Source of the DNA: Xanthostigma xanthostigma
Lineage: Eukaryota; Arthropoda; Insecta; Raphidioptera; Raphidiidae
DNA length: 64,000 nt
Direction: 5' to 3'
NCBI GenBank assembly: GCA_963575645.1
Contig: OY754470.1
Location: 9,494,501 to 9,558,500, forward strand
Shown: positions 46,836 through 59,100 of the stretch, in pieces
Numbering within the stretch: position 1 is the stretch's first letter
How the letters are laid out: each line of letters opens with the position of its first letter
Made by a program: the position numbers and the translations under genes
Notes under the pieces: generated by a model
Told to the model about the DNA's origin: nothing
Seen by the model: only the letters and a program-made list of their open reading frames with translations
Database searches by the model: none

Positions 46836-48032
46836 CTATATTTACATTGATTACCTACAACAGACTCAAAGGGTAACCTTCTACATTTTACTCACAGGTA
46901 AATAATAAATAAAAATGTCTGATAGGTGGATATAAGTTAAGTTTGGGGTTATAAGTTGTGCCATTATCGAGTTGTAGGGTAAAGTTATTTGACACCGTTC
47001 AATTATAAGACGTTTCAGCGCGTCTAATTTCACCCTTACTTTGATAAATTGTTCGTTAGTCATTGTTGAAACTACAAGCAAACAATTGCCTGTCCTGTTA
47101 CATTCTGAAACTGACATATACAATTATTATTGTTAAATGTTATTTCTGATTATAACTAAGACGCATAAAATAAATACATTTACCAACAACAAAAAATACA
47201 ACAACTAAGTAAAAAGCACGTCTTTAATAAATGTAAAAAGATGTTAAAATTTTTCAATGCATCTACTAATAGGAATAAAATGGCAATAAACGTTTTCAAT
47301 AAGAGTGATTTTGCAGTTTTGATTTATATTACACGTCATCCAATTTTCTTAAATCATTTTTCTATTCAATTTTGGTTGATCATCGGGAAAATTTGGATGC
47401 TATTTTCGTAACTTTTTATGAAAACATTACGAATCATTCATTAATTTTATTTACTTTAAACGCTACCAAAATCTATTTCAAAGTAAAATATAAAAATTAA
47501 GTATAAAATATCATACCTACATTCCGAGTTCCGATAAAAACTACTCCTTTGCCTAATTTTTTGTGGTAGAGCAAGAATAGTTAAGCGATAAAATAATTTT
47601 GTTCATGTTACCTCAATCATATAACAAATGTACATACTTTGAGGACATGTATTTTAGCTCATTCTGTTGTTTGAATACAAATACTGTTGGATTTATAACG
47701 ACCACCAGACTGACTGCGGTTTAGATGTTAAGAAAGCACTTTTAAAAGAGGTTTAAACGAGGATTTACTGTATATTTATGTACCAACATTTAGGTTGGTA
47801 ATACCGAGTAGGTAGGGTACATAGGTATTACGCAGGCTGACGCACTAACGAGCTCACTAATTGAACTAACTAAGCGGTGGGCGAGTCTGAGAAAGGTGGT
47901 TGTTACTCCCTCTACATTAATGCCGTGCTTGCACTTTCAGCTTTACAGGCTTGGATCGCTGTTTAGCCGATGCACATTGTCTGAATGCTTCTTAAAATAT
48001 GGCTTTGAACCGTGAATCTACAATCATTGTAA
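46836..48032. other. unassigned AT-rich sequence
   Basis: No exon, RNA gene or element border recognised. The 80-codon minus-strand frame at 46881-47123 has no recognisable content. Confidence 0.4.
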
Positions 48033-48752
48033 TAGTATAATGAAATCTCTTTATTATAGACACCGTCCTTATGAATACTTTTCCCAAACGAATATCCAGA
48101 TTGAAGCACTCCTTCTGTTATGACACCAAGTCTGAGGCAGTTGTGAAATAACTTTATTAAGAACTACAATATTGCTTTCTTGATCGTCAGACCTGTGATT
48201 ACACCAAGATCTGGTTCTAACAAAGGCATTGTCTATTTTCTCCCACGAGAACCCACTCATAATCGAAGAGATTCTTTGGTTAACTCCGTAAGAAGAGCAG
48301 CAGCACTGTCTGACTACGTCTCATTGTCTGAGAATTTGTACATATTACCCAAGGATTATCACCATAGAGTTCAGTTGAATATACATCTTCAAATTCTTGG
48401 GTAATATGTATAAAATCTGCAAAGAAAAACAAGGCGACCCAGACAATGGAACGTAGTCAGTGAGTGCTGCTGCTCTTCTTGCGAAGTTTCTCCTCAGTTA
48501 CCCAAAGAATAAATCCGATTATTATTAGTGAGTTCTCTTGAAAGGAAATAGACAGTGCCTTTGGTAGAATTAGATCAGAAGGGTGTTCCTGATCTTGGTG
48601 TAATCACAGGTCTGATGATCAAGAAAGCAATATTGTAAGTTATTCCACAACTGCCTCTGACTTAGTGTCACAATGGAAGGTGTGTTTTAATATGGATATT
48701 CGTTTGGGAAAGTATTTATAAGGAGGGGTGTCTATAATGAGGGATTTTACTG
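48033..48752. repeat. 720-bp fold-back with pogo-like tips
   Basis: The outer ends hold TTATTATAGACACCGTCC on the left and its near complement (GGGGTGTCTATAATGAGG) on the right, ending in ACTG followed by TA. Arms of roughly 350 bp pair imperfectly through GATCGTCAGACCTGTGATTA, AGCAGCAGCACTGTCTGAC and GAATTTGTACATATTACCC and their complements, with the turn near 48400. Frames here (63 and 74 codons) mirror each other and are not genes. Confidence 0.75.
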
Positions 48753-49947
48753 TATTGGTAATGTCATAATACAATAAAACTTAGTTATGGGAAATAAATC
48801 CGATCGTTTTCAACATTTATGTAATTGCTTATTTAGACGTCATATTTAACTGCGTAAAATATAAGTAATTAAAAATTATAATGTGTTTATAGTTCGTTTT
48901 TTGATTGATATTGTGTCACAATAGACGCCACTCGCATTGTTACTATCTTCCATTTACCGTTTTAAAGTGTTAACAGGGAATTAAGGTAAGGTAGGTTTAA
49001 AACTAACTACAGAAAACAATACAATCCCTTCTTCACGCATTCTTCTGTCAAGCCAATAAGGGCCAGGGCATACATGCTACTTTTTGTATCGCAAACGCGC
49101 GATTAAACTAAATCGCGCGTTTGACTATTACACAGTTGTGAATTTTAGAGAAGATTGTGCGCTATTTGTATCTATCAACAACGGACGATCTTCAATCTTA
49201 TTCGTAAAATCTCGTGAATGAAAGTAGCTCATATTATGAGCTCTAACACTTCTAACTCATATGTACAGCCGTCAACCACGATTCATGTATAATTACAGTA
49301 TATAGTATTGAAAATTCTGACTAAAATATTGATCGAAACATCCGGAATTCCCGTATGTTATCTACGGAATTTCCTTTATAATTATTTTTCTGTATTTAAA
49401 CAGTGGTGTATATGTGTATTTTTATTTTTTGAGAACTGCTGGTTATTATTGCTAAATAATGTCAAGTTCAAGCCTGCATTTAAAAAAAATCAGTCAGCAA
49501 AATATGTTCATTGTATATAGTTTAAAAATCATTAATTTCTGCTGCGGTTCTTCCAAATGGCCCGGGAAAAAATCGTTCTGACGTGGAACATGGAATGTTT
49601 GCCTGTTTGTCAGTTAAAACAGTCTCTTGTCATGCTGTCGTCGCAACTTCGTCATCACAGCGAGACCGGCTTCAAATTGAAATAATAATTAAATCCTGCT
49701 CTGACAGTTCGAGAACACATAAGGGGTAATTGTATACACACACAAACCCATGTAATATTATGTAAGTATATTTGAGGTCACAAAGTAAAGTGACTTATGA
49801 AAAATATTTTGAGGTCTGTCCGGAAGGTATGGTGTTTTTGAAAAGACTGTCATGCACTTATTTTCGATTGTATTTGAATGTTTTTTATACATTACTGGTA
49901 CACTGTTATTTGAGTAATAGAATAATAACTGCAAAAAATCACATACC
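48753..49947. other. unassigned, with a small palindrome
   Basis: A short perfect palindrome, AAACGCGCGATT with its complement and a 6-base turn, lies at 49092-49121, just after GGGCCAGGGCATACATGC. No exon recognised. Confidence 0.4.
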
Positions 49948-50086
49948 TTATAGGTGGTGGCCATTTTTGTCAAGACAATCTTGTAGACGGATAGCGTCTA
50001 TTGTTCTTTCAAGTATAGCTGGTGAAACTTTGAATTTCTCGCGTTATGGTTTTGGAAAGAGCTTCAAGAGTACGTGGTTTGTCTAC
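49948..50086 (-). pseudogene. Tc1/mariner-type transposase C-terminus, frameshifted
   Basis: On the minus strand VDKPRTLEAL, then KTITREIQSF, and after a single frameshift PAILERTIDAIR, QDCLDKNGHHL and TAA. This is the tail of the DDE_3-type transposases common in insects (usual form: NKPRTLEELK ... RNGHHL). The catalytic part is not found upstream, where stops occur at once. The phrase GAGGTCTGTCCGGAAGGTAT at 49811 is probably this element's end. Confidence 0.7.
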
Positions 50087-51385
50087 AAGATACATTTATA
50101 TAACGATCCAGATATTTATATATGAACTCAATGATTTATGTCACTCGCACGTTATTCAACTGTGTCTGTTGATTGTGAACTCCCCTACACTGTCGCGTGG
50201 CTGTTATTTATATGCGTATGGTATCGATTTTAGGTTTTTCTCGATCTTTCCATTAATTTCAGTGGCGTTACAGTCGGGGCGCTACAATAGTATCGTCGTT
50301 AAATTTCGATAGCTCCCGTTTTAAACGACTATCAATCGTCATTGATCTTACTTTATTCAAAACCTAACGTAAACCATTTTGCCTTGTGACCGTAGAACAG
50401 TTGCAGTGGATATAAATACAGAGAAGCACCTGTCTCGCCGTTTGTAATCATTACATATCCTGTTACATGCAGAAATAGCGGGCGGCTGCTGTAAACTAAA
50501 GCTAACCGCCGCCGCCTACCGCCTCCTGAGCTGTCGTTCTGCAGTTTCACCGAGCACAAACGAAATTACATATGCACATTGGTACGTAGAGTAGGTACCA
50601 ACTGTACGAGTATCCTACCAGATACAAAAAAAAGTTTAAATAGTTTTTTTGTTCAACCCGAGACTTACTATCGGAAAACTACTGAGGTAGGTATATTTTT
50701 TTGTAACTCAACCGAAAGTGTAAATGCATTTTTTTTTCAAATGGCAACATAAGAGTATATATATTTTTTTACATTTTCGAAATCTCCATTTTTTTCTCTA
50801 TACATTCATGCAAAATTTTCATAAGGTTACATAAGAAAATATTCGCGAAAAACGTTATCAGCTATATAAAATGCAGTTTTAATTTTAACAGCTAAACGTC
50901 TCGCACCCCTCCCTAGGTAGGTTAAACCGGTCTGAGTATAAAAGTATATAATAGCTATGTTCCAACCTCTCTGCGAATTGTAATATAATAATCATGCGCA
51001 GTTGATAAAACGAAACTGTTTTGTATCACTTTTGTGCTCATGAGTCGACTTTGTAGCTTAAAGGACAGTTCTAAAACCGTTCTAATCTCGGTTGGAACAT
51101 GACTCTGACGATAATATTACCGTTCGTAGAGAGGCTGGAACAGAGCTAATATTAACAATGTATGCGCGCTTTGTTTCAAAGGTCCTTCTTTTGTCTAAGC
51201 TATATGGTTAGAACACAAATGCATATGTGCGCCTCTATTTCGTGACGATTTGACATGCTCGTTCGTTTTTTTGCAGTTGTCTCTCTGTTCCGAGGTCTGG
51301 GTTTAGATAATTAGCGTCTAAAAGGTTGAAATTGAAAAACTGTAGACTTTATAAAAAAACTGACTAACCTCTTCAGACCCTAGGT
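50087..51385. other. unassigned; one G/C-rich patch
   Basis: The patch at 50470-50550 is rich in GCCGCC and GCGGGCGG, unlike the surroundings, but no gene start could be tied to it. The rest is AT-rich without recognisable exons. Confidence 0.35.
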
Positions 51386-51388
51386 ACA

Positions 51389-51540
51389 TATATATGTCGC
51401 CGGGATATTGTCAAACCCGTGATATTATAATTTCACTTAGTGAAATTATAATATCACGAATCTTTGTCAATCGTGATATTGTAATTTCACTAGTGAAATT
51501 ACAAAATCACGGATTTGACAATATCCCGGCGACATATATA
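51389..51540. repeat. T-shaped compound palindrome
   Basis: Outer arms 51389-51415 and 51514-51540 are perfect complements over 27 bp (TATGTCGCCGGGATATTG on the left). Inside lie two separate hairpins: 51418-51437 with 51439-51458, perfect over 20 bp with a 1-base centre; and 51472-51491 with 51492-51511, with one mismatch. Both inner hairpins share GTAATTTCACT or ATAATTTCACT. Only about 17 bases are left unpaired. Nothing here codes for protein. Confidence 0.9.
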
Positions 51541-52260
51541 CACCTTAATAAATCATAATAAAGATTGGTGATAAGCATCAAGTGGTGAGTATCTTTACTA
51601 TTAATGTAATGACAAAGACCTATATAATACCATAAAAGTTCAAGAGATGGCAGATTACAGCCTCTGTTTTATTTAACACTCTATCAATCAGAAAAAAAGG
51701 TAAAATATTATTTGTTTAATCTGGGTCTGAAGATGTTAATTAGTTAATATGTAGGTATGCCTGAAATTTCACTAATCTTTCACCTAGAATTGGATTAAAA
51801 AAGTTGAAAAACAATCAAGGATATTTTTCTTTCTTTCTGCTTAAGTTTGGCCATGGAGTAGTTAGGAGCATGCCGAGTGCTACAGGTAAATAAATTGAAA
51901 CATGTGAAATATCACACAGCGATCAAAGTATCCAATAATCGGATTTATTGAAGCCGGTTTAAAAGGCACCCGCATTCATCGATAGATCTTGTTACTCGTA
52001 CAATGTAGGTTTTTACTTCATCTCTAGGTAGCATCTCTAATCTGCACATTTATCATCCATTCTTTGCTTTTTGTTATACATGGTGTCCCACGACATGCCT
52101 GCCATAGCCTGGGACTGTGTTGCTGGGGTGATTTCAAGTCAAAATTGTCTAATGAACATATACCCGGAACGCTATCCTAACTGAGCTTGAAGCATTTGAA
52201 ATTTTAGATAAGTAGTAGTAGGAATTCCCTACTAATTTAAAAACCATTTTAAAAGAAATC

Positions 52261-52335
52261 GCTTTATTGAATTAGTTGCTCAAAGTGTCCAACCAGTTGC
52301 TGGTTGGACACTTTGAGCAACTAATTCAATAAAGC
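52261..52335. repeat. perfect 36-bp hairpin
   Basis: Arms 52261-52296 and 52300-52335 are exact complements with a 3-base turn (TTG). Near the turn the sequence is GTCCAACCAG / CTGGTTGGAC. The transcript would be a perfect hairpin on either strand. Confidence 0.9.
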
Positions 52336-52755
52336 TAAAAGAAGTTTTACTTCAAAAAGTAATAATATAAAGTAAAGTATTATTAGATTTGATATAAAAC
52401 TGTCAAATTCAACGACCTAACGCGTATAGTTTTCAGTTAACAGTTCCTTTTGGTACATAAATTGAATATTTTTTTGCATAATTTCCATATTTTTTTATAT
52501 AGCACAGCTTTGTCGTTTATAATAAATGCCGACACATTTTTAAATGCTTGTCAAAACTGATAAGTGTCCTGGTGTAGAAAAGGACAAATTATTTTGATAC
52601 GGAAGATAGAAAAAGATAGATTGTACAATGAAACTGTATATATACTTAGTATTGAATGGTGCGTGACAAAAAATGTTAATTTATGTTACATAATAAATTG
52701 GGGCATACAATATATTATGTAAAAGCTATAACGCCAATGTATGGATCGTATAGTT

Positions 52756-53038
52756 TACTAGCGGTCCCGCCCGGTTTCACCCGGGTTCAAAATAACGAAT
52801 GGGGTGGAGGTACACGAGTACGCACGTTCATCTTAGTTTACCGAGATGAATGTTGTGTCCAAATTTCATGATGATTGGAGTTAGCTATCAAAATTTTTTT
52901 CAGACGGACAAATCTTGAGTTTTCATTGATGCTCATACCCTTCCTCGATAAATGAACTATAAAAAAAAAATTCTATTCGAACCAGAGATTAGCGCGTTCA
53001 ACCAAACAAACTCTTCAGGTTTATATATTAGTATAGAT
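52756..53038 (+). mobile_element. retroelement 3-prime tail
   Basis: Series GTCCCGCCCGGTTTCACCC, GAGTACGCACGTTCATC, AATTTCATGATGATTGGAG, GACGGACAAATCTTGAG, CTTCCTCGATAAATGAAC and finally TATATTAGTATAGATTC. It is the same type as 28848-29335 and reaches the usual terminal ATATTAGTATAGAT. Confidence 0.65.
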
Positions 53039-53230
53039 TCTTTTATCCTAGTACTAGCCTGTATCCTGTCCTTGTAGGATGGTTTTGAATAAATAAATTA
53101 AAGTTAAGTTTGATTAATTTTTGATGACATTTTTTAAAAAATAAAGTGACATTTGACATAATATGACAGTATTTGTTGTTCATTTCCATTGTTCTCTTCT
53201 TAATCATTAATCAAATTGCAACTATTTTAG

Positions 53231-53650
53231 TGATGGGTCGTTGACGATATTAGCGTCATTGAAACGAAACCGTAACCTGTGCTACGTCAACTGGTTGATT
53301 TGGTTAACCAGTTTAATTCTGAAGAACACTAGGCGGGACTGTTGCAATAAATTGTTAGTTGGTTTTAGATAACGAACACACTAGGTTCCTAGTTTGTATG
53401 AATAAACATTTTTCTTCGTGTGTTCGACATCCGTCCAGACAATAACATTGGATTAACAGCTATTGCTGTGGTTCGTGTTTGTAGTCGGTTTTGTTCAATT
53501 CGTTGAAGGCATGAAGAAGAACAGATCTATTGGTTGAAGGAGTTCTTTGCGTTTTATTAAAATGAATGATGGAATAGTTGAAACTTCAACTAGTTAATTC
53601 TAAAAACAGTTCTTTCTACTAATTCGTTGAATCATCGTCCACCACTGATA
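53231..53650. mobile_element. hAT-type MITE related to 35278-35611
   Basis: Left end AGTGATGGGTCGTTGACG with CGAAACCGTAACCTGTG; right end GTTGAATCATCGTCCACCACT. It is longer than the 35.3 kb copy, and no clear duplication is seen at its flanks. Confidence 0.6.
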
Positions 53651-53833
53651 TTAATGCATTGCGTTTGCAATTTAAAAAATATGCAAAACTTTTTCTGAAA
53701 AAATGCATCAAATAATCTCTAGACAAAAATTAATCAGACTCATTTTGAGTGATTGCAACGTGAATGAATTACATTCATTGCTCTGATTAAGGAAAAAGCG
53801 AATGTCTAACAGTGCTATAATTTTTTTTACCGA

Positions 53834-54292
53834 CCGAACGGGGTGGCGTAGCGGTGAGAGCGCTGGACTCGCATTCGGGAGGTACCGGCTTCGAATCCCG
53901 GCGAGGGCAGATGTGACTAGGACTTTTTCCTACTGTATCTCGCCGAGAAACGGTGATTCCTGTAGATACCGGCCATCTTGTTGAGGTTTTCCATGGTTTC
54001 CCTTAATAATTCCAGATAAATATCGAGATGGTTCCTTATTCAAGGCCATGGCCGATTACCCGTGAAACTCCTATGCTCAACATTTGCCTACCTTATTCTC
54101 AATTTCCTAAGATTCCTTCATTCGCTCATTGCTATTAATTAAGTTGAAGTTTAAAAATTGTAGAAAATAACGGGAAGTGTGGTAGAAAAAAAAATAGTAA
54201 TGGTGCGAATGGCGTCTGTTATGACATAAAGTCGAGAAACGGACGTTAAACGCATTATTATTATTATTATTATTATATTATTATAATTATTA
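53834..54292 (+). mobile_element. tRNA-derived SINE with perfect target duplication
   Basis: The head, GGGTGGCGTAGCGGTGAGAG with TCGCATTCGGGAGG and a B box GGCTTCGAATCCC, is a tRNA-like Pol III promoter with a CGC anticodon-like triplet (Ala). The body includes CCGGCCATCTTGTTGAGG and GGTTTTCCATGGTTTCCC, also typical of insect SINEs. It ends in an ATT tail. TTTACCGA is found immediately before (53826-53833) and after (54293-54300). Confidence 0.85.
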
Positions 54293-54300
54293 TTTACCGA

Positions 54301-56075
54301 ATGTAGAATTGATGAAATTGCTATTGAAATCGATGTCTTCCAGCGAAGATTTTCACATTTCTCTGCTATTTTAGCGATAGTATATGGTTAGAAGATGAGT
54401 CCTCCCAACAAGATAATCCCTACATATTATATGTACGTATAGAGAAGTGTCACTGCCTCTGCTATTAATCAAATTTAATGCTTTGGCATTTTGAACTAAT
54501 AGTAGGTATACATATATACAGTGTATCGCATACTAATAATAAGCATTGCCTTATTACTATTATTATAGTTCGTTACCTGTGTGAATTGCCCTTTGCTAAG
54601 CTTCATCAGCTCTGTTTACCCAGTTTATAATAATCATAGACGTAGGAAACACTTGTCTTTCCCGGGAGATCCACCGATAGAGCTGGAGGAAGCGGGGCGA
54701 GATGAAACTTCCATAGTAAAGCATAGGACTAACTTGTAATTTCCGATATTAATAACAAAAATTTGAGCTGTGAAAAAGCATTGTATGGTCGTTTTTAGAG
54801 GAAGGCGGGTGGCAACGTCTCGGCTTGAAATTTCATAACTATATGATTCAGTTTTAAAATGTTTTTACCAGTTTAGGGGAACATTCTCCCAAATTTGAAG
54901 TAGAACCTATTTGTCCATGAGGTGTTAGTGCGTACGTAAAATTTGAGCAAAATCGATCTAGTGGTGTGGACTCTGAGTGCGAACACGTCTGTGTGTTTAG
55001 TGCTGACGTGGCAATAGAGGAGGGGTGCGGTGCATGAGTGAACTAAACCAATTTCGTGTTCAGCGAGTCATTATTGAATTTCAGATAGTAATGATCTCCG
55101 AGTTTAAGTTGAAAAGCCGTCGACTGCAAGTTCATATAATTTTGGAATATTGTATAAGTACTAAGTAATTTATGGTACTTCTTTTTGTTGTTAAACAGGG
55201 TATTCATCCTAAAATTGTAAATGTGTTCGTCCGAGAATTAAGTGCTTGCTGAATAAGCAATATTTTTCTAGGAAAATATTGATTTTTAAAATTTTTTATT
55301 TGTTTATTTTTTTAAGCTTAATTGTGTGCTGCATTAGAAATTATCAGAAATATTGACAGTTCTGAAAAAAGACATATTTTAGAATTAAAAAAAAACCTGA
55401 AAAAAAAAACAATTTGTGTATTACATAATAGATCTTTTTCAATTAAATTGTGTAAAAAAATAATTTTCATAGCATTCTACACATGTGTAAATTATTAACT
55501 CTCCAAATCGACCCCGGTCCCAATTAATTCGGATAATCGGCGTTCTACTGTATAAAAAAAAAAAAACTTTGACGACCTCAGACTGTTTTTACACTTACAA
55601 AGCTATAATTTATATGATAATAATTTAAGATTATTGTTACCTTCGCTTTTTTGGCAGTACGTTGTTCAATCCAGCGTTAATGAACGAACGGCACTGCCTG
55701 ATAAAACAGGTAGAAAGTAAAGACACCCGAGTTAATTATCTCTACAGTGCTGGAAAATGTTTGCTTACCTTTTTACGGACTGTTTTAGAAACGACAAACA
55801 ATATTTAGGGATGTTTATTTGACATACAATATTTGGCATGGCTAAGTTTCGCATGTGAAACAATAAATAACCATTGACACGGAAAGCATTATATAAATAA
55901 TATAAAACATTAATAATAGTCGTTACCCATGTCACTTAAAAAATATTGATTTTTTTTGTTTTTCCAGAAAAAAAAATATCTATGCCCTTGTTTCACGGCA
56001 TTATAATTGTGTTGAGATATAAAAAAAAAACTGCTGAAAAGTAAATTAGTATAAATTATTTTTATAAAAAACAAT
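54301..56075. other. unassigned AT-rich sequence
   Basis: No exon, tRNA or element border recognised. Several A and T homopolymers of 8-13 bases occur (for example around 55390 and 55553). Confidence 0.4.
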
Positions 56076-56079
56076 TTAA

Positions 56080-56789
56080 GGAGGTTGAGCCGTTTTACGA
56101 AGATAATGAAAAAAATCTGAAATAAAGTTTTTTTAATAGATTTTTTATGACAAAATTTTCTGTAAAAAATCCAAAATCATTTAAGAGATTTATAAAAGTT
56201 AAAAATTAAAAAAAATTTACCTACATGTAGTCTTATGGAAAATATGTCAATCTAGCATGCAAACGGTACATTTTAATTTTTTGCAAATAACCAAATAATT
56301 TCAGCAGTTCCGAAAACTAACTATGTAAAGCATCGATGTCTTACGCATATTTTAATATTTTTTCCAATTTAATTAGGAGACTTTTAATCAATAAAAAAAA
56401 TTGTTAAACTTAGCACTTTTCGATTATGGACTTTTATTCTTGACAATTTTAACAATTTTAACTGAATTTTCAACTTTTTAATGATTTAATTTTAATTTTT
56501 ATTACTTCTAATTTCTTTTTTTAATTATTTACTGCAAAAAATATGTAAAATACAGATATTTACATGAATTTATTTTTTCTAGCCTAACTTTGTACAAAAA
56601 ATTCAAAAGTTAGTCCTTTAAGTAAAATACTGAAATAATTAATTAATATTAAAAAAAATATTTATTTATGCCTTTATGACAATAATTTATTAGTATCATC
56701 GATTTATAACCTTTTGTAAAAATATTATAGAAAAGTTCCCATTTAGAATTCGACTTACTTTTGATTGGGACTGTAAAGCATCAACCTCC
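56080..56789 (+). mobile_element. 710-bp TTAA-flanked element, copy 1
   Basis: Ends GGAGGTTGAGCCGTTTTAC and, on the complement, GGAGGTTGATGCTTTACAG. TTAA lies on both sides. The copy at 62907-63616 has the same length in opposite orientation. TTAA duplication suggests piggyBac-type mobilisation, but piggyBac ends normally begin CC, so the superfamily is uncertain. The sequence is extremely AT-rich and non-coding. Confidence 0.75.
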
Positions 56790-57280
56790 TTAAGCTAGGA
56801 AGAGTTGAAATCAGAGAAATGGAACATAAACCATGAAATAATAGGTGTTAATTCTACCTCTACATGGTCCATTTTTTTAAAGTGATGTCCTAGATAGGTA
56901 CCATTATATCCGGAAACAGTCTGTATATAGAACATGACAGTTACGTAACTTGTTTACCTGATGGAATCAAACAGTCGTTAATCCTTTCGCGTATGTTGTG
57001 TACGGATAAGTGGCTAAAGGTAAAATGATGGGGCAAGCTAGAAACACAAAGACATACAATTTTTAATAAAATTTAGACTAATTAATTACTTAGCGGAGTC
57101 TCAAAATTATTGTTTTTTAATCGAATTGAAAGAAGGAACATGTTATCTATTCGACGCGTTTTTTACCCGACTGCGCCAGAAGGAGAGTAATGTTTCTTTT
57201 TTTTGTGTGAGATCTGAGATATCGCCGCCAGATGTGAACCGATTTTGTAATGACTCTTATTTTGTTTATTAGAACATATA

Positions 57281-57927
57281 CAGCGTGTCCACGGAAGTTC
57301 TTTACAAATGGATTTTTTTTTTATTAATTATTATTGGAGCAAGAATTTTTTTCTGTGGAAAAGTTCTGCTTCGTCCAAAACCTCTAAAACACCAAAGAAA
57401 TTTTTTTTGGGCCTAAAGTTATACGAGGGAAATAAAAAAGTTTTATTTTACTAAAAATAAAAATTATCTGTGGACTGTGATATTCAAGATTTTCGTAAAA
57501 TTAGTTACATAATCAAATTTAATTCAAAATAATAACATAACTAACTTCTAATTCGTTCAAGACAAACGTATGGGCTGGTATTTTTAATAATCGAATAATT
57601 GGACCTTATTTTTTTTCGACATAATCTCAATTTCTGAATAATCAAATTTTTTATGTACTGCATGCAATTCCTTTGTTATGTTATTATTTTGAATTGAATT
57701 TGATTATGTAACTAATTTTTCGAAAATCTTGAATATCACAGATAATTTTTATTTTTAGTCAAATAAAACTTTTTGATTTCCCTCGTATAACTTTAGGCCG
57801 AAGAAAATTTTCTTTGGTATTTTAGAGGTTTTGGACGAAGCAGAACTTTTTCACAGAAAAAAATTTTTGCTTCAATAATTAACAAAAAAAAAAATTCTAT
57901 TTGTAAAGAACTTCCGTGGACACGCTG
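57281..57927. mobile_element. 647-bp fold-back, TA-flanked
   Basis: Ends CAGCGTGTCCACGGAAGTTC and its complement, with TA on both sides (57279-57280, 57928-57929). Arms of about 255 bp pair imperfectly (GTTATACGAGGG, GGACGAAGCAGAAC) around a centre of about 135 bp. Tc1/mariner-like tips are likely; no transposase frame. Confidence 0.8.
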
Positions 57928-58326
57928 TATTCAGGGTGATTCCACATAAATATTATTTCAATCGGTTGAGTAGTTTTTTTAAATATATTTCTGGTTTAAA
58001 TTTAGTAATCAAATATCGAAAAAAAATTAATAATGTGCAAATTTCGTATTGCGCATATCCATTAAAAAAATAAAGAATAGCTTAAAAAAAATAGGACCTC
58101 CTTCAGAAAGCCTCGAAAAAGAAGAAAATTATAAAATTTTGAGGTTAATGCCAATTTGAAAAAAGTTCTAGTGAATAAAATAGCGCCGATCTCAAAATTT
58201 TATTATTTTCTTCTTTTTACTGGCTTTTTGAAGGAGGTTCAATTTTTTAAAAAAGTTTTTATGAAATTATATAACGTGTAAATTGTTAAATAAAAAAAAG
58301 TAAATAAAAAAAAATGCAAAAACTAA

Positions 58327-58399
58327 TGGTTCCAGCCAGGATCGAACTGGCGACCTTCTGCGTGTAAAGCAGACGTGATAACCGCTACACTATGGAACC
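58327..58399 (-). tRNA. tRNA-Val (anticodon TAC)
   Basis: A 73-base tRNA folds perfectly on the minus strand: acceptor GGTTCCA/TGGAACC, D arm with TAGCGGTTATCA, anticodon arm TCTGC/GCAGA with loop TTTACAC (anticodon at 58364-58366), T stem GCCAG/CTGGC with loop TTCGATC and discriminator A. A T run begins about 10 bases after the 3-prime end and would terminate Pol III. No intron. It is intact, unlike the tRNA-like segments elsewhere in the window. Confidence 0.95.
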
Positions 58400-58768
58400 C
58401 GTTGGCAGCCGTGCAGATTTTAATGTAGACACTGGCTGTTCGTTTTATGCATGTAATAATGCATGTTTAATCAAATAATATGCTCCAAACTAACAAACAA
58501 ATACAGTGCACCTAAATAATAAACATTATCTTATTATGTTTTATTTTGTAATTAATTGACATGTACAAGAGATTTTTTATATCTCATAATATATTATATA
58601 CTTTAATTTATATACCAAGCATAGGAATAAAATCGTAATCGCACCCTTAGGCTGCAAGGATATATTTCTGTTTTTTTTTTGTCGTAAGAGCTCGTTGGTT
58701 CTGATTGACTAACGTCGTAGATAAAGACATAGAACTTTTGATAAAGAGAGATATATTCCATGCTAATA

Positions 58769-59038
58769 CAGGATGTCCCATTAAGAATGGGACATAGAAC
58801 AACCGCAGATTCTCCAATTCAAAATAAAACGATTAAGCGAAATATGCTTAGATAAAATGTTACTCGTTTCCGAAATACGGGGTGTTGAAGTTGAAAACTG
58901 AAAAATTATTAATGTCCATAATTTTTTTAATACACCGTATAATTTTACTCAAATCGGCTATGCCAAGTTGGTTAGGTTAATTCCAAAGAAAGTTTATTTT
59001 ATTTTGATTTTGAATGTAAACCTATTATTGGAATAAAA

Positions 59039-59100
<62 letters not shown>

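Noticed and set aside
49772-50125. 117-codon plus-strand frame
   Set aside because: It is antisense to the clear transposase relic on the minus strand.
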